Shown here piece after piece: positions 39,272-48,589 of a DNA stretch of 64,000 nt (position 1 is its first letter; every line of letters begins with the position of its first letter). The stretch comes from Albimonas donghaensis. GTDB lineage: Bacteria; Pseudomonadota; Alphaproteobacteria; Rhodobacterales; Rhodobacteraceae. The position numbers were made by a program, and so were the translations under genes. The stretch is from the NCBI RefSeq assembly GCF_900106695.1, contig NZ_FNMZ01000001.1:124001-188000 (forward strand), written 5' to 3'. Under the pieces are notes generated by a model that saw nothing but the letters and a program-made list of their open reading frames with translations, ran no database searches and was not told the DNA's origin.

Positions 39272-41947
39272 TCAGGCCGCGGCTTCGCCGGGGTTTTCGC
39301 GCGCGGTCTGGATCGCGGCCGAGAGGTCGCTGAGCGAGTAGGGCTTGGGCAGGAACACGAAGCCCTCCAGCCCGTCGAGACTGCGCCGGAACGCGCCCTC
39401 CGCATAGCCGGAGACGAAGACCACGGCCACGTCGGGGCGCGACTGGCGGGCGGTCTTCACCCAGCTCGGCCCGTCGAGCCCGGGCATCACCACGTCGGAC
39501 ACGATGACATCGATATGCAGGTCCTCATCCTCGAGCAGGGCGAGCGCCTCCTCGGCGTTCTCGGCCTCCAGCACCGTGTAGCCGCGCAGCCCGAGGGCGC
39601 GGGTGGCGAAGGACCGGACCGGGGCCTCGTCCTCCACCAGCAGGACCACGCCGTCCACGGGGGTCTGGGCGGCGCGCGGCGCGGGAGGGGGGGCGAGCGC
39701 GGCGGGCTCGGTCGCCTCGGACCCGGCTTCGTGGCGGGGCAGATAGACGGTGAACACGGCGCCCGCGCCCGGCGGGCTGTCGGCGAAGATGAAGCCGCCG
39801 GTCTGCTTGACGATGCCATAGGCGGTGGAGAGGCCGAGCCCTGTGCCCTCGCCCACCTTCTTGGTGGTGTAGAACGGCTCGAATATCTGCCCGATGCGGT
39901 CCGGCGGGATGCCCGAGCCGCTGTCCAGCACCTCCACCGCCACGTAGGGCCCTGAGGGGATCACGGCGCGGTCCCGGCGGAATTCGCGGTCGAAGGTGAC
40001 GTTGCGGGTGCGGATGCGGACCTCGCCCCCGCCGGGCATGGCGTCGCGCGCGTTGACCACGAGGTTCATCACCACCTGCTCGAACTGGCGTTCATCGACC
40101 CGCACCAGGCCCAGATCCGCGCCATGCTCAAGCCTCAGCTGCACTTTCTCCCCCAGCAGGCGGTTGAGCAGATGCGACAGCTCGGTCAGCGTCTCGGTCA
40201 GCTGGGTGACCTTGGGGCGCAGGGTCTGCTTGCGCGAAAAGGCCAGCATCTGGCGCACCAGGGCGGCGGCGCGGTTGGTGTTCTGGCGGATCTGCATCAG
40301 GTCGGGATGGTCCGCGTCGGTGGCGTCGCGGCGCATCAGAAGCAGGTCGCAATGGCCGGCGATGGCGGTGAGCAGGTTGTTGAAATCATGCGCGACCCCG
40401 CCGGCGAGCTGGCCGACCGCCTGCATCTTCTGGCTCTGGACGAACTGGGCCTCCAGCGTCTTGAGCTCGGTGGCGTCGCTGAGCACGGCCACCAGGCAGG
40501 GGGCGCCGCCCTGTTCGCCGCGGGTGAGGGAGAGCTGGAGGAAGGTCTCCCGATCCTCGCGCCGGCCTCGAGCGATCTCGGATCGGCCGGAGGCGCGCCC
40601 GCGGGCGGCTTCCGCGATGCGCTCGGGGATCGAACGTCCCAGCCCTTCGGCCAGGGCGGAAAGCCGGGCGCCCGGCGCCGCGCCGGGCCCGAGCAGGCGG
40701 CGGGCGGGTTCGTTGGCCGAGAGCAGCACGCCGTCCAGGTCGAGCCGCGCGATGGCCACCGGCAGCCGGTCGAAGCTTTCGCCTTCGCCGCCGGCCATGC
40801 CATGCGCGCCGGGGGTCAGCAGCCAGCCGCGGGGACGGGACGCAAGGGACGCGTCCTCGGCCGGGTCCGGCGCCTCCATGGAGGCGTCGCCGGCGTCCTC
40901 CGGCTCGGGCCTGGAGGCGCTGGGCATGGCCGGGATCTCCACCCAGCGAAGGGGCGTGCCGTCGAGCGCGGTCGGAGCTTCGTCCGCGGCCCCTCCCGGT
41001 CCCCCGGGGGCGCCGGGAGGGGCGGCGCGGCCGATCAGGCGCGCCTCGATCCCGGGAACCAGGGCGCGCGCGGCGGTGTTGGCGCGCAGGGCCCCGCCGT
41101 CGCGCAGGACCATGGCCAGGCCGGCCGCCTCCATCGCGTCCGAAAGCGCGGCCGAGTCGGCGGCTTCCTCGGGATAGAGCCGCCAGATCAACACGTCGGG
41201 CGCGAGCAGCGCCAGCGCGATCGCCCGCCGGGCGCCGTCGAAACGCAGGCTGCGGTTCGAGGCGCGGCGGTGCAGACGGGCCTGGCGCAGGATGCGGTAG
41301 ACCTCGGCGGTGGCGGGCACGGCGTCGGGCGCGGTCTCGAACAGGGATTCGATCATCTCGGGCAACACGCGGCCGTCGCCGGCGCCCATGGCGCGCAGCG
41401 CGGCGCGCAGCGCGGGATTGGCCCCGATCAGGGCGCCGCGCAGGTCGGTGACCGCGGTCGGCACCGGATCATGGGCATGCAGCGCCTCCATCGCGCGGGC
41501 GGCGGCCGGGCGTCGGGCGGGGGCGAGGCGGGCGAAGGGCCCGGCGCCGGCCAGCAGCCCGACCAGTCCCGCCCCGATCACGAAGGCCGCGAGGGCGATG
41601 ACCGTGGCCTCGTCGGCGAAGGCCCAGGCCACCGCCAGCACGGTCAGCGCGAGCGCGGCGAGCGAGACGATCAGGCGGCCCGGTCCCGCCGGGACGCCGG
41701 AGGGCCGCGAGGCATCGCCCGGACGCGGGGCCCCGGCGTCCGCGCCATGGGCGGGGGAGGCGGGCGAGCCGGGGGCAGGCGGATCCCCAGCAGGCGCTTG
41801 AGGCGCCTCGGCGTCGGCGCGCGCGGTCCCGCCATCCTCGGCGGAGACGCAGATCGCATCCTCGATATCGCTGGCCTTGTCGGCGGCGCCGGGGCTCGCG
41901 GGGGGGCGGGCGCCGCTGCTCGCGGCAGGGTCCGGACGGCCGGTCAT
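39272..41947 (-). CDS. cckA: Hybrid histidine kinase, CckA-like
   Basis: An 891-residue membrane-bound hybrid kinase. A polar N-terminus of about 90 residues is followed by two membrane spans (about 95-114 and 118-140), PAS-like regions (about 150-500), HisKA with AVGQLAGGVAHDFNNLL (H520), HATPase_c (NLVVNARDAM, DSGSGIPP, GEGTGLGLS) and a receiver domain with SDVVMPGLDG (D818). The GHCDLLLMRRD segment after the His box is characteristic of CckA, which phosphorylates ChpT and then CtrA and CpdR to control cell cycle, motility and gene-transfer agents in alphaproteobacteria. It is longer than typical because of Pro/Ala/Gly-rich linkers. ChpT and CtrA are not in the window. Confidence 0.9.
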   Translation of the reverse strand: MTGRPDPAASSGARPPASPGAADKASDIEDAICVSAEDGGTARADAEAPQAPAGDPPAPGSPASPAHGADAGAPRPGDASRPSGVPAGPGRLIVSLAALALTVLAVAWAFADEATVIALAAFVIGAGLVGLLAGAGPFARLAPARRPAAARAMEALHAHDPVPTAVTDLRGALIGANPALRAALRAMGAGDGRVLPEMIESLFETAPDAVPATAEVYRILRQARLHRRASNRSLRFDGARRAIALALLAPDVLIWRLYPEEAADSAALSDAMEAAGLAMVLRDGGALRANTAARALVPGIEARLIGRAAPPGAPGGPGGAADEAPTALDGTPLRWVEIPAMPSASRPEPEDAGDASMEAPDPAEDASLASRPRGWLLTPGAHGMAGGEGESFDRLPVAIARLDLDGVLLSANEPARRLLGPGAAPGARLSALAEGLGRSIPERIAEAARGRASGRSEIARGRREDRETFLQLSLTRGEQGGAPCLVAVLSDATELKTLEAQFVQSQKMQAVGQLAGGVAHDFNNLLTAIAGHCDLLLMRRDATDADHPDLMQIRQNTNRAAALVRQMLAFSRKQTLRPKVTQLTETLTELSHLLNRLLGEKVQLRLEHGADLGLVRVDERQFEQVVMNLVVNARDAMPGGGEVRIRTRNVTFDREFRRDRAVIPSGPYVAVEVLDSGSGIPPDRIGQIFEPFYTTKKVGEGTGLGLSTAYGIVKQTGGFIFADSPPGAGAVFTVYLPRHEAGSEATEPAALAPPPAPRAAQTPVDGVVLLVEDEAPVRSFATRALGLRGYTVLEAENAEEALALLEDEDLHIDVIVSDVVMPGLDGPSWVKTARQSRPDVAVVFVSGYAEGAFRRSLDGLEGFVFLPKPYSLSDLSAAIQTARENPGEAAA

Positions 41948-42170
41948 AGGCGGGCTCGGCGATGGATCCGGGGGTGGGCTCGGGGCTGGGCTTGGTGACG
42001 GGCTCGGTGACGGGCGCCGGCGCGGCGCCGGCCTGGTGTGCCGCGCCTCGAAGCCGCCGTTGCGGGCGCGCCATCGCGAACCGGTCGCATCATCGTCTCA
42101 TCCTCCGCAGCCCCGATCGCCGGCATGCGTCGCCGGCCTCGGTCGCCGGGGGAAATCAAACCCGGAAACA

Positions 42171-42198
42171 CTTATAAATTGTAAAGCGGGCCTGTCGA
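42171..42198 (-). promoter_or_regulatory. Sigma-70-type promoter upstream of cckA
   Basis: On the minus strand, TCGACA (42198-42193) and TATAAG (42176-42171) are separated by 16 bases, each 5 of 6 to consensus. It lies just past the rsmB stop and would give a leader of about 215 bases before cckA. Confidence 0.6.
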
Positions 42199-42224
42199 AC
42201 CCTTTCAGGATGTTTCGATCCGGG

Positions 42225-43469
42225 TCAAAGACGGCGGAAACGGGCCGCGTAGAAGCCGTCCCCGCCTTCGAGCGGGGTCAGGATCATGTCGCCCTCAAGC
42301 GTGAAATCCGGGCTTCGGGCGGCGAATTCACGGGCCTGGGCGCGATTCTCGGCCTCCAGAAGCGAGCAGGTCGCGTAGACCAGCCGCCCGCCGGGGGCGA
42401 CCCGCGCGGCGGCGCGGTCGAGGATGGCGGCCTGGGTCTCGACCAGGGCCGAGAGATCCCCGGAACCGAATCCCCATTTCGCGTCCGGGTTGCGCCGCCA
42501 GGCCCCGCTGCCGGAGCAGGGGGCGTCGACCAGCACCAGGTCGCAGGGCGGCGCCGCCTCGGGGTCCGTCACGCGACGGATGCGGGCGCCGGCCCGCGCG
42601 GCCCGGGCGGGCAGGTCGGACATGCGGCGCGGGTCGCCGTCATGGGCGAAGACCTCGCCCTTTCCCTCCATCGCCGCCGCCAGCGCCAGCGCCTTGCCGC
42701 CGCCGCCCGCGCAGAAATCCAGCGCGCGCTCGCCCGGGCGGGCGTCGGCGAAGGCGGCGACGGCCTGGCTGGCGATGTCCTGGATCTCCACCGAGCCGTC
42801 CAGATAGGCGGCGGCGCGGCGCAGGGCGCGGGCCCCGGCCGTCACCCGCAGCGCGTCGGGCAGCGCAGGCAGGGCGGCGCCGGGAGCGGGGGCGAGCGCG
42901 ACGGGCTCCGCCGCGATGCCCTCGGCCGCGAGCGCGGCGCGCGCGGCTTCGGGCGTGGCGCGCAGGCGGTTGACCCGCAGGTCGAGCGGCGCGCGCTCGC
43001 CCAGCGCGGAGAGCACGGCGGGGGCCTGCTCGCCCAGGCTGTCGCGCATCGGGGCGGCCAGCCAGTCGGGCAGGTCGAACCGGACCGGATCGGGCGCGGC
43101 GGCCGGGTCCGCGTCGCGGCGCAGGGCCAGCCAGGCGCGCTCGGCCTCCGTGGGCGGGGCGGGCGCGTGGCCGAGGCCGGAGAACAGGACGTCGAGCGTC
43201 CCGGCCTCGTCGGCCAGGGCGAGCAGGCGGGGACGGGCGCCGGCGGGCGGCTCGGCGTCCTCCGCCATCGGCGGCCAGGCCAGCGAGCGCCAGCGGCGCA
43301 GGGCGGCGTAGACGAGATCCGCCACCGCGGCCCGGTCGCCGGACCCCGCGAAGCGCGAGCGGCGGCCCCAGGCGATCAGGTGGCGGTCCATCGGTTCGTT
43401 CCCCGCCTCAAGCGGCCGGAAGCGGTCGAGGATCTCGATGGCGGCCTGGGCGCGGGCGGCGGGGGTCAT
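42225..43469 (-). CDS. rsmB: 16S rRNA cytosine-C5 methyltransferase family protein (RsmB-like)
   Basis: A 414-residue SAM-dependent RNA m5C methyltransferase. The N-terminal NusB-like helical domain spans about residues 1-140. The catalytic domain has the SAM motif ALDFCAGGGGKALALAA and two catalytic cysteines, in DAPCSGSGAWRRNPD (C318) and YATCSLLEAEN (C368). RsmB methylates C967 of 16S rRNA in E. coli. The domain order fits, but RsmB, RsmF and RlmI-type paralogues are easily confused in alphaproteobacteria. It lies upstream of cckA on the same strand, separated by a 277-base gap with a promoter. Confidence 0.82.
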   Translation of the reverse strand: MTPAARAQAAIEILDRFRPLEAGNEPMDRHLIAWGRRSRFAGSGDRAAVADLVYAALRRWRSLAWPPMAEDAEPPAGARPRLLALADEAGTLDVLFSGLGHAPAPPTEAERAWLALRRDADPAAAPDPVRFDLPDWLAAPMRDSLGEQAPAVLSALGERAPLDLRVNRLRATPEAARAALAAEGIAAEPVALAPAPGAALPALPDALRVTAGARALRRAAAYLDGSVEIQDIASQAVAAFADARPGERALDFCAGGGGKALALAAAMEGKGEVFAHDGDPRRMSDLPARAARAGARIRRVTDPEAAPPCDLVLVDAPCSGSGAWRRNPDAKWGFGSGDLSALVETQAAILDRAAARVAPGGRLVYATCSLLEAENRAQAREFAARSPDFTLEGDMILTPLEGGDGFYAARFRRL

Positions 43470-43610
43470 GGGGGTCTCCGGCGAGGGCGGGGGGCTGGGC
43501 CGGGGTCATGGCGCGCGGGGCCGGCGCGGGCAAGACGCGCGGCGCGGGATGCGGCGACGCGCGGCGCCGGGGCGGGATGCGGCGCGACAGGGCGGCGGGC
43601 AAGGGAACGC

Positions 43611-43642
43611 GGCGGGGGGAGGCGCGGGCGCCTCCCCCCGCC
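43611..43642 (-). terminator. Hairpin after the HSL-type hydrolase gene
   Basis: Perfect 15-bp arms (43611-43625 and 43628-43642) read GGCGGGGGGAGGCGC with a 2-base centre, 17 bases past the hydrolase stop on the minus strand. It is a very stable stem without a T-tract. Confidence 0.6.
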
Positions 43643-43659
43643 CAGGGAGCCCGTCCGGG

Positions 43660-44607
43660 TCAGTCGGCGAAGCGGGCCGTCACATAGGCCGACTTGCGCG
43701 CGAGATAGTCGCGCGCGATCGCCAGGTCGAACTGGTCGAAGGCGTGGATGCCGCCGGGATAGACCGCAAGCTCCGCGTCCAGCCCCGCCCCCGTCCAGCG
43801 CGCCGCCATGGCGAGGCTGTCGTCCAGCAGCGGGTCCGCCGTGCCCACCTGGAACAGCGCCGGGGGCATCCCCGAGAGATCCGCCAGCAGGGGCGAGGCC
43901 AGCGGGTCCGCCATGACCGAGGCGTCCGGGCACAGGTTGGCCGCGAACCAAGCGATGGTCGGGGTCGACAGCACCATCGTCTTGTCCCCCCAGTTGCGGG
44001 CCGAGGCGGTCATGCGCAGGTCGAAACAGCCGTAGTTCAGCACCGCGCCCTTGATGCGTCCCAGCAGCCCGCGCTCCCGCAGCGCCAGCAGGACCACGGC
44101 GCTCAGGTGTCCGCCGGCGCTCTCGCCGCCGATGACATGGGGCAGATCGCCGAAGGGCAGCGTCTCCAGCGCCCAGATCGCGGCGCCCACGCAGTCGTCA
44201 TGGGCGGCGGGCCAGGGGTGCTCGGGCGCGAGCCGGTATTCGATGGAGATGACCGCGGCCCCGGTTTCCGCGGCCAGAAGCTGGTTCTGCGCGTCGGAGA
44301 ACTTGGGGCTGCCCAGCGTCCAGCCGCCGCCATGGATGTGCAGGTAGACGCCCTTCGGCGCGCCCTCGGGCAGGGAGACGCGGACGCGCCCCGTGCCGGC
44401 GTTGATCTCGCGCCAGTCGGAGCCGGGCAGGGGGCCGCCGGACGGGAAGATGCCGCGGCCTTCCTCGCGCGCCTGGCGGGTCAGCTCCACCGGGACCTCA
44501 TGGGTCGCGGGGAGCTTGTTGAAGATCGCCTCCATCTCGGCGATGAAGGCCGCGGTCTCCTCGGAGATCGCCTCCTTGGCGAAAAGCTTGGGGTCGAGTT
44601 CGAGCAT
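43660..44607 (-). CDS. Alpha/beta hydrolase, hormone-sensitive-lipase family
   Basis: A 315-residue esterase-type hydrolase. It has the HSL-family oxyanion motif YLHIHGGGWTLGS, the nucleophile GGESAGGHLSA (Ser), the acid VGTADPLLDD (Asp) and the base GGIHAFDQF (His). It should hydrolyse short-chain carboxylic esters or lactones in the cytoplasm. The ATG at 44607 is preceded by GGGAGG; an upstream in-frame ATG would add 19 residues without similarity. Lactones made by the BVMO-like enzyme at 58-60 kb would be plausible substrates, but the genes are 14 kb apart and no link is shown. Confidence 0.87.
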   Translation of the reverse strand: MLELDPKLFAKEAISEETAAFIAEMEAIFNKLPATHEVPVELTRQAREEGRGIFPSGGPLPGSDWREINAGTGRVRVSLPEGAPKGVYLHIHGGGWTLGSPKFSDAQNQLLAAETGAAVISIEYRLAPEHPWPAAHDDCVGAAIWALETLPFGDLPHVIGGESAGGHLSAVVLLALRERGLLGRIKGAVLNYGCFDLRMTASARNWGDKTMVLSTPTIAWFAANLCPDASVMADPLASPLLADLSGMPPALFQVGTADPLLDDSLAMAARWTGAGLDAELAVYPGGIHAFDQFDLAIARDYLARKSAYVTARFAD

Positions 44608-45001
44608 TGGCGCCGCCTCCCATCCGGCGGGGCGCAGCAGACCCCGGTCGGCGGGCGATGGCAAGGGGGCGGGGACGTAGAGAAGGGGGCCGCGCGACGA
44701 CCCGCACGCCGGTGGCGGCGGGGGCGCCCGCGCGGCGGCTCAGCGGACGGCGCGGATGGCGCGGTGGCGGAGCGGATCGCGCGGGCGCGGGCTGAGGGGG
44801 GCGGCCAGGGGCGGCGGCCGAACGCCCCGAGCACGCGGCGCCGGAGGAACCGCGCCGGGATGCGGGGTCAGGGCCGCTGACGCCTCGGGCCCCGGCCGTC
44901 GCCCGCGATGCGACGCGACGCGACCTGGCGACCTCCGCAGCGCCTGCCGGCGTCGCGACGCGCGCCGGGGCCTCGACGGCCCCGGCGCAAGTCCGCCCCC
45001 T
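44608..45001. other. Gene-free region between hydrolase and amidase genes
   Basis: A 394-base gap. The part near 45001 holds the amidase terminator; the rest is GC-rich with a loose GAGCACGCGGCGCCGG stretch (near 44830) reminiscent of the palindromic-element core. No gene is supported. Confidence 0.5.
44962..44988 (-). terminator. Terminator-like hairpin after the amidase gene
   Basis: Perfect 11-bp arms (44962-44972 and 44978-44988, GCGCCGGGGCC) with loop TCGAC lie 13 bases past the amidase stop. Confidence 0.62.
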
Positions 45002-46414
45002 TCAGGCTTCGCGGGCCCAGAGCGTCCCGCACAGCGTGCCCAGCTTCGCCTCCACCGCCTCGGCCGCGGCCAGCGCCACGTCCTCGCGATAGCGCGAGGC
45101 CACGAACTGCGCCCCCACCGGCAGGCCGTCGACCAGCCCCAGCGGGGCCGCCGCCGAGGGCAGGCCCAGCATGTTGAAGATCCCGATGAACATCACGTCG
45201 TTGCTCCAGAGCTTGCGCGTGTCCTCCGGCGCCCCGATATCCGCCCCCCTGGCGAAGGTCGGCGCCAGGCTCATCGGGGCCAGAACCACCGGATATCGCT
45301 CCAGGAACTCCAGCCAGCGCCGCTGCCAGGTCAGCCGGGCCGAGCACGCCTCCATGAACCCCTTCAGGTCCAGCTGCGAGGTGTAGGCGTCCATCCCCTT
45401 CCAGGCGGTCCTGAAATCGTCCGAGGCGACCTCCAGCATCCCCTCGCCCATCATCACGTTCATCTCGGTCAGCAGGATGTCCGCCCAGACCTGCCAGCAG
45501 GCGCGCACGTCGGGGACCTCGACCTCGTCCACCTGCCAGCCCGCGTCCGCCAGCGCGTCCGCCGCCGTGCGCAGCAGCGCCATGATGCGCGGATCGGCCT
45601 CCGCCCCCTCGGGCAGCTTCGCCAGCGCGACCTTCTTCGCCACGTCCGGCCCCTTCAGCGGCGCCGGCGTCCAGAACGGGTCGCGCGGATCGCGCCGGGA
45701 CATCACCTCCAGCCCCAGCCGCACATCCGCGACCGAGCGCGCCAGCGGCCCCTGGGTGGAGAAAAGTTGCGCCATCATCGGCCGCTCCGCCGGGGCCGAG
45801 GGGTTGAAGGCCGGAATCCGCCCCTGCGTCGGCTTGATGGTGGCGATGCCGTTGCAATGCGCCGGCCAGCGCAGCGAGCCGCCGATGTCGTTGCCATGCC
45901 CGATGCAGCCGAAGCCCATCGCCGTGGCCGAGCCCGCGCCCCCCGAGGACCCCCCGCAGGTGATCGCCGGATCCCAGGGGTTCAGCGTCTCGCCATGCAG
46001 GGGGTTGTCGGTATGCATCCGCATGGAGAATTCGGGCGTGTTGGTCAGCCCGATGCAGATCGCGCCGGCCTTGCGCAGGTTGCCCACCACCGCCGAGTCC
46101 TCGGCCGCGATGTTGTTCGCCAACGAAGGCGCGCCGTTGGAATTGGCCTGGCCCGTGTAATCCACGTTGATCTTGATGGTCACCGGAACGCCGGTCAGCA
46201 GGTCCGGGCTTTCGCCCCGCGCCAGCGCCTGGTCGACGCCCCGCGCCGTGTCCACCGCCTCGTCGCCCAGATCGACCACCACCGCGTTCAGCGCCGGGTT
46301 GGCGGCGCGCATGCGGGCGACATGAGCCTCGGCCACGGTCTCGGCGCTGATCTCGCGCGCGCGGATGGCGCGGGCGGTGCGCGTGGCGGTCCATTGCCAG
46401 ATCGGATCGCTCAT
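45002..46414 (-). CDS. Amidase signature family protein
   Basis: A 470-residue amidase with the Ser-cisSer-Lys triad: Lys81 in PVTIKINVDY, the cis-Ser in CGGSSGGAGSA (S156/S157) and the nucleophile in GNDIGGSLRWPA (S180). The family usually reads GTDxGGS, so Asn replaces Thr. It hydrolyses an aliphatic or aryl amide to acid and ammonia; the substrate is unknown. The ATG at 46414 follows GAGGAGA at a good distance. The upstream open frame crosses two palindromic operator-like sites and was rejected. It is divergent from the RTX gene. Confidence 0.87.
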   Translation of the reverse strand: MSDPIWQWTATRTARAIRAREISAETVAEAHVARMRAANPALNAVVVDLGDEAVDTARGVDQALARGESPDLLTGVPVTIKINVDYTGQANSNGAPSLANNIAAEDSAVVGNLRKAGAICIGLTNTPEFSMRMHTDNPLHGETLNPWDPAITCGGSSGGAGSATAMGFGCIGHGNDIGGSLRWPAHCNGIATIKPTQGRIPAFNPSAPAERPMMAQLFSTQGPLARSVADVRLGLEVMSRRDPRDPFWTPAPLKGPDVAKKVALAKLPEGAEADPRIMALLRTAADALADAGWQVDEVEVPDVRACWQVWADILLTEMNVMMGEGMLEVASDDFRTAWKGMDAYTSQLDLKGFMEACSARLTWQRRWLEFLERYPVVLAPMSLAPTFARGADIGAPEDTRKLWSNDVMFIGIFNMLGLPSAAAPLGLVDGLPVGAQFVASRYREDVALAAAEAVEAKLGTLCGTLWAREA

Positions 46415-46507
46415 CTCGGGTCTCCTCGCAGGGGCGGGGCGAGTCGGAACGGCGGCTCCGACGCGCAGGTCGGGGCCGAGCCTAGTGAGCGCATCGCGAC
46501 GCCCACA

Positions 46508-46524
46508 ATGCCGACTGTCGACAT
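46508..46524. promoter_or_regulatory. Operator-like palindrome upstream of the amidase, site 1
   Basis: ATGCCGACTGTCGACAT is a 17-bp dyad with one mismatched pair, about 95 bases before the amidase start. Its TGTCGACA-like centre recalls GntR-family operators; the regulator is not in the immediate neighbourhood. Confidence 0.5.
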
Positions 46525-46531
46525 TTCGCGT

Positions 46532-46546
46532 ATGACGTAACGTCAT
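46532..46546. promoter_or_regulatory. Operator-like palindrome upstream of the amidase, site 2
   Basis: ATGACGTAACGTCAT is a perfect dyad with 7-bp arms and a single-base centre. It lies 8 bases from site 1, in an AT-richer patch between the divergent amidase and RTX genes. Confidence 0.6.
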
Positions 46547-46690
46547 TGGGGGCCGCGCGACGACCGACCGGCTGCGCGGAGGTCGCCGCACGGGACCCGT
46601 GGCCGCTCGTGCCGCCCTCTCCGCGCGGCGCGGGCGGGCCCTCGCAACCCGCGTCCGCCCCGACGCGCCGCCTCCGAGCCGATCCGCCGG

Positions 46691-46713
46691 GCGCCTCGGT
46701 CGACCCGAGGCGC
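46691..46713. repeat. Inverted repeat GCGCCTCGG with TCGAC loop
   Basis: Perfect 9-bp arms (46691-46699 and 46705-46713) lie about 95 bases before the RTX start. It shares the TCGAC loop with the amidase terminator. Its function is unknown. Confidence 0.45.
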
Positions 46714-46742
46714 GAGCCCGTGTCTCGCGGATCGCGCCAGGG

Positions 46743-46772
46743 TTGACGCGCGCTCCCGCTCCGGGCTAGCTG
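46743..46772 (+). promoter_or_regulatory. Possible promoter of the RTX gene
   Basis: TTGACG (46743-46748) is a good -35. The -10 (TAGCTG, 46767-46772, 18-base spacer) is weak. It lies about 36 bases before the ATG. Confidence 0.35.
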
Positions 46773-46807
46773 AACACGGGGGCGAGGGTCGGGCGACAAG
46801 GCTACGC

Positions 46808-48589
46808 ATGGCGCGGCTCACAGCCACTTCCATATCCGGAGCGGATCTCGTCACGCTCTCCAGCTCGCTTGGCCGCGATCCGGAGACCGGCCTCCTGACC
46901 GCGTCCGACACCGCCGATCTCTTCGACTGGACGACCCCCGCGGGGATCGCCGCGCAGGCCCGGGGCGCGCCCGGCGCCTTCGCGCTCGACCCCGAGGGCG
47001 AGCCCTCCGGCCCCGTCACCCGCCTGTCGCTGACGCTGGAGGACGGCGGCGCCCTTCATCTCAGCCCGGTCCGGGTCGGCGATCCGCTGGGCGACCTCGC
47101 GGATTTCGCCGCCGCGGGGCCCATCGCAGGCGCCTTCGACGCGCTGCTGGCCGGGGCCGACCAGTTCGACGCGGGCGGCGCGGGGTCGGTCCGGCTTTTC
47201 GGCGACGCCCTGATCGCGACGGATGACGCGGTCGGCGGGCGCGACGCCTTCACCCTCTTCGATGCCGGCGACCGCATGGTGGCGGCGGATTTCTGGATCG
47301 TGCCGGAATACGTGTTCTCCGCCGCGGGAGGCGGGGACGAGGTGCTGATCCTCTCCGGCGGCGCCCTGCATGTCTGGGGGGACGCGCCGCTGCTGCTCGA
47401 CCGCGCCTCGCCCGACGGCGCGCGCTTCACCGGCGGTGGCGACCGGCTCGACGCCTCCGGCGCGACCCCGGCCGCGCCCGGAACGACCCCCGATGCGGTG
47501 CTGGTCGGCGATGTCGGCGCGGTCGGCGCCAACTGGGAGATGGTCGGCGGGCATGACGCGCTCTCGGCGCCCAGCTGGGGCGGCGCGCTCTTCGGCGACG
47601 CGCTCGGGGCCGGGGCAGGGGCGCGGCTGGCGGGCGGCGACGACCTGCTGACCGGCGGCGCCGGCGTCGACCGGCTTTTCGGCGACGCGCAGGACCTGTC
47701 CGGCCCGGTGGATTTCGCGCCCGGAGAGGACACGCTGATCGGGGGCGAGGGCGACGACCTCATCTACGGCGACGCCCGCAGCGTGGACGCGGAGGTCTTC
47801 GCGGCGTCGGACGACCTCGCGCCCCTGACCGGCGGCGACCTGATCCAGGCCGGCGCGGGCGACGATTTCGCCGATGGCGGCTGGGGCGACGACGAGATCG
47901 AGGGCGAGGCCGGCGACGACCGCCTTCTGGGGCGCGAGGGCGACGACCAGCTTTCGGGCGGCGAGGGCGACGACCGTCTGGGCGGCGGCGACGGCGCGGA
48001 CTTTCTGGACGGCGGCGACGGCGCGGACCGGCTGGGCGGCGGCGCGGGCGACGATACGCTGATCGGCGGCGCGGGGGCGGACGTGCTGGCCGGCGGGGCC
48101 GGGCGGGACACGCTCGACGGCGGCGCGGGGCGGGACAAGCTGCGCGGCAAGGCCGGCGCGGACCTGCTGGAGGGGGGCGGCGGCCATGACCTCCTGGTCG
48201 GAGGCGCCGGATTCGACACGCTCGACGGCGGCGGGCGCGCGGACCGCCTGCGCGGCGGCGCCGGCCGGGATCGGCTGGACGGCGGGGCGGGGCGGGATAC
48301 GCTCGACGGCGGCTCGGACGCCGACCGGCTGAACGGGGGCGCGGGCGCGGACAAGCTGCGCGGCGGCGGCGGCGCCGACCTCTTCATCTTCGCCGCCGGG
48401 GACGGCCGCGACAGGATCCTGGACTTCGAGCCCGGCCGCGACGCCCTGAGCCTCCAGGGCGGCCTCGCGCCGCTGGAGGCGACCGAGACCCGCGCCGGCC
48501 TCCGCCTGGTCGGAGAGGATCTGGCGGTGGTGCTGCTTCGCGTCGCCCTCGACGATTTCGGCGAGGACCTGCCGGACTGGATCGCCTGA
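46808..48589 (+). CDS. RTX calcium-binding repeat protein
   Basis: A 593-residue acidic protein, probably exported by a type I system. The first 260 residues are a non-repeat domain with no motif I recognise. From about residue 275 scattered GGxGxD repeats begin. About 20 consecutive nonapeptides (for example GGAGADVLAG, GGEGDDRLGG) fill residues 350-525 and should fold as a calcium beta-roll. The C-terminus begins ADLFIFAAGDGRDRILDFEPG, the usual cap and secretion-signal region, and ends DLPDWIA. There is no N-terminal signal peptide, as expected for type I export. No ABC/HlyD export genes are in the window. Function is open: adhesin, surface-layer or enzyme scaffold. Confidence 0.85.
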   Translation: MARLTATSISGADLVTLSSSLGRDPETGLLTASDTADLFDWTTPAGIAAQARGAPGAFALDPEGEPSGPVTRLSLTLEDGGALHLSPVRVGDPLGDLADFAAAGPIAGAFDALLAGADQFDAGGAGSVRLFGDALIATDDAVGGRDAFTLFDAGDRMVAADFWIVPEYVFSAAGGGDEVLILSGGALHVWGDAPLLLDRASPDGARFTGGGDRLDASGATPAAPGTTPDAVLVGDVGAVGANWEMVGGHDALSAPSWGGALFGDALGAGAGARLAGGDDLLTGGAGVDRLFGDAQDLSGPVDFAPGEDTLIGGEGDDLIYGDARSVDAEVFAASDDLAPLTGGDLIQAGAGDDFADGGWGDDEIEGEAGDDRLLGREGDDQLSGGEGDDRLGGGDGADFLDGGDGADRLGGGAGDDTLIGGAGADVLAGGAGRDTLDGGAGRDKLRGKAGADLLEGGGGHDLLVGGAGFDTLDGGGRADRLRGGAGRDRLDGGAGRDTLDGGSDADRLNGGAGADKLRGGGGADLFIFAAGDGRDRILDFEPGRDALSLQGGLAPLEATETRAGLRLVGEDLAVVLLRVALDDFGEDLPDWIA

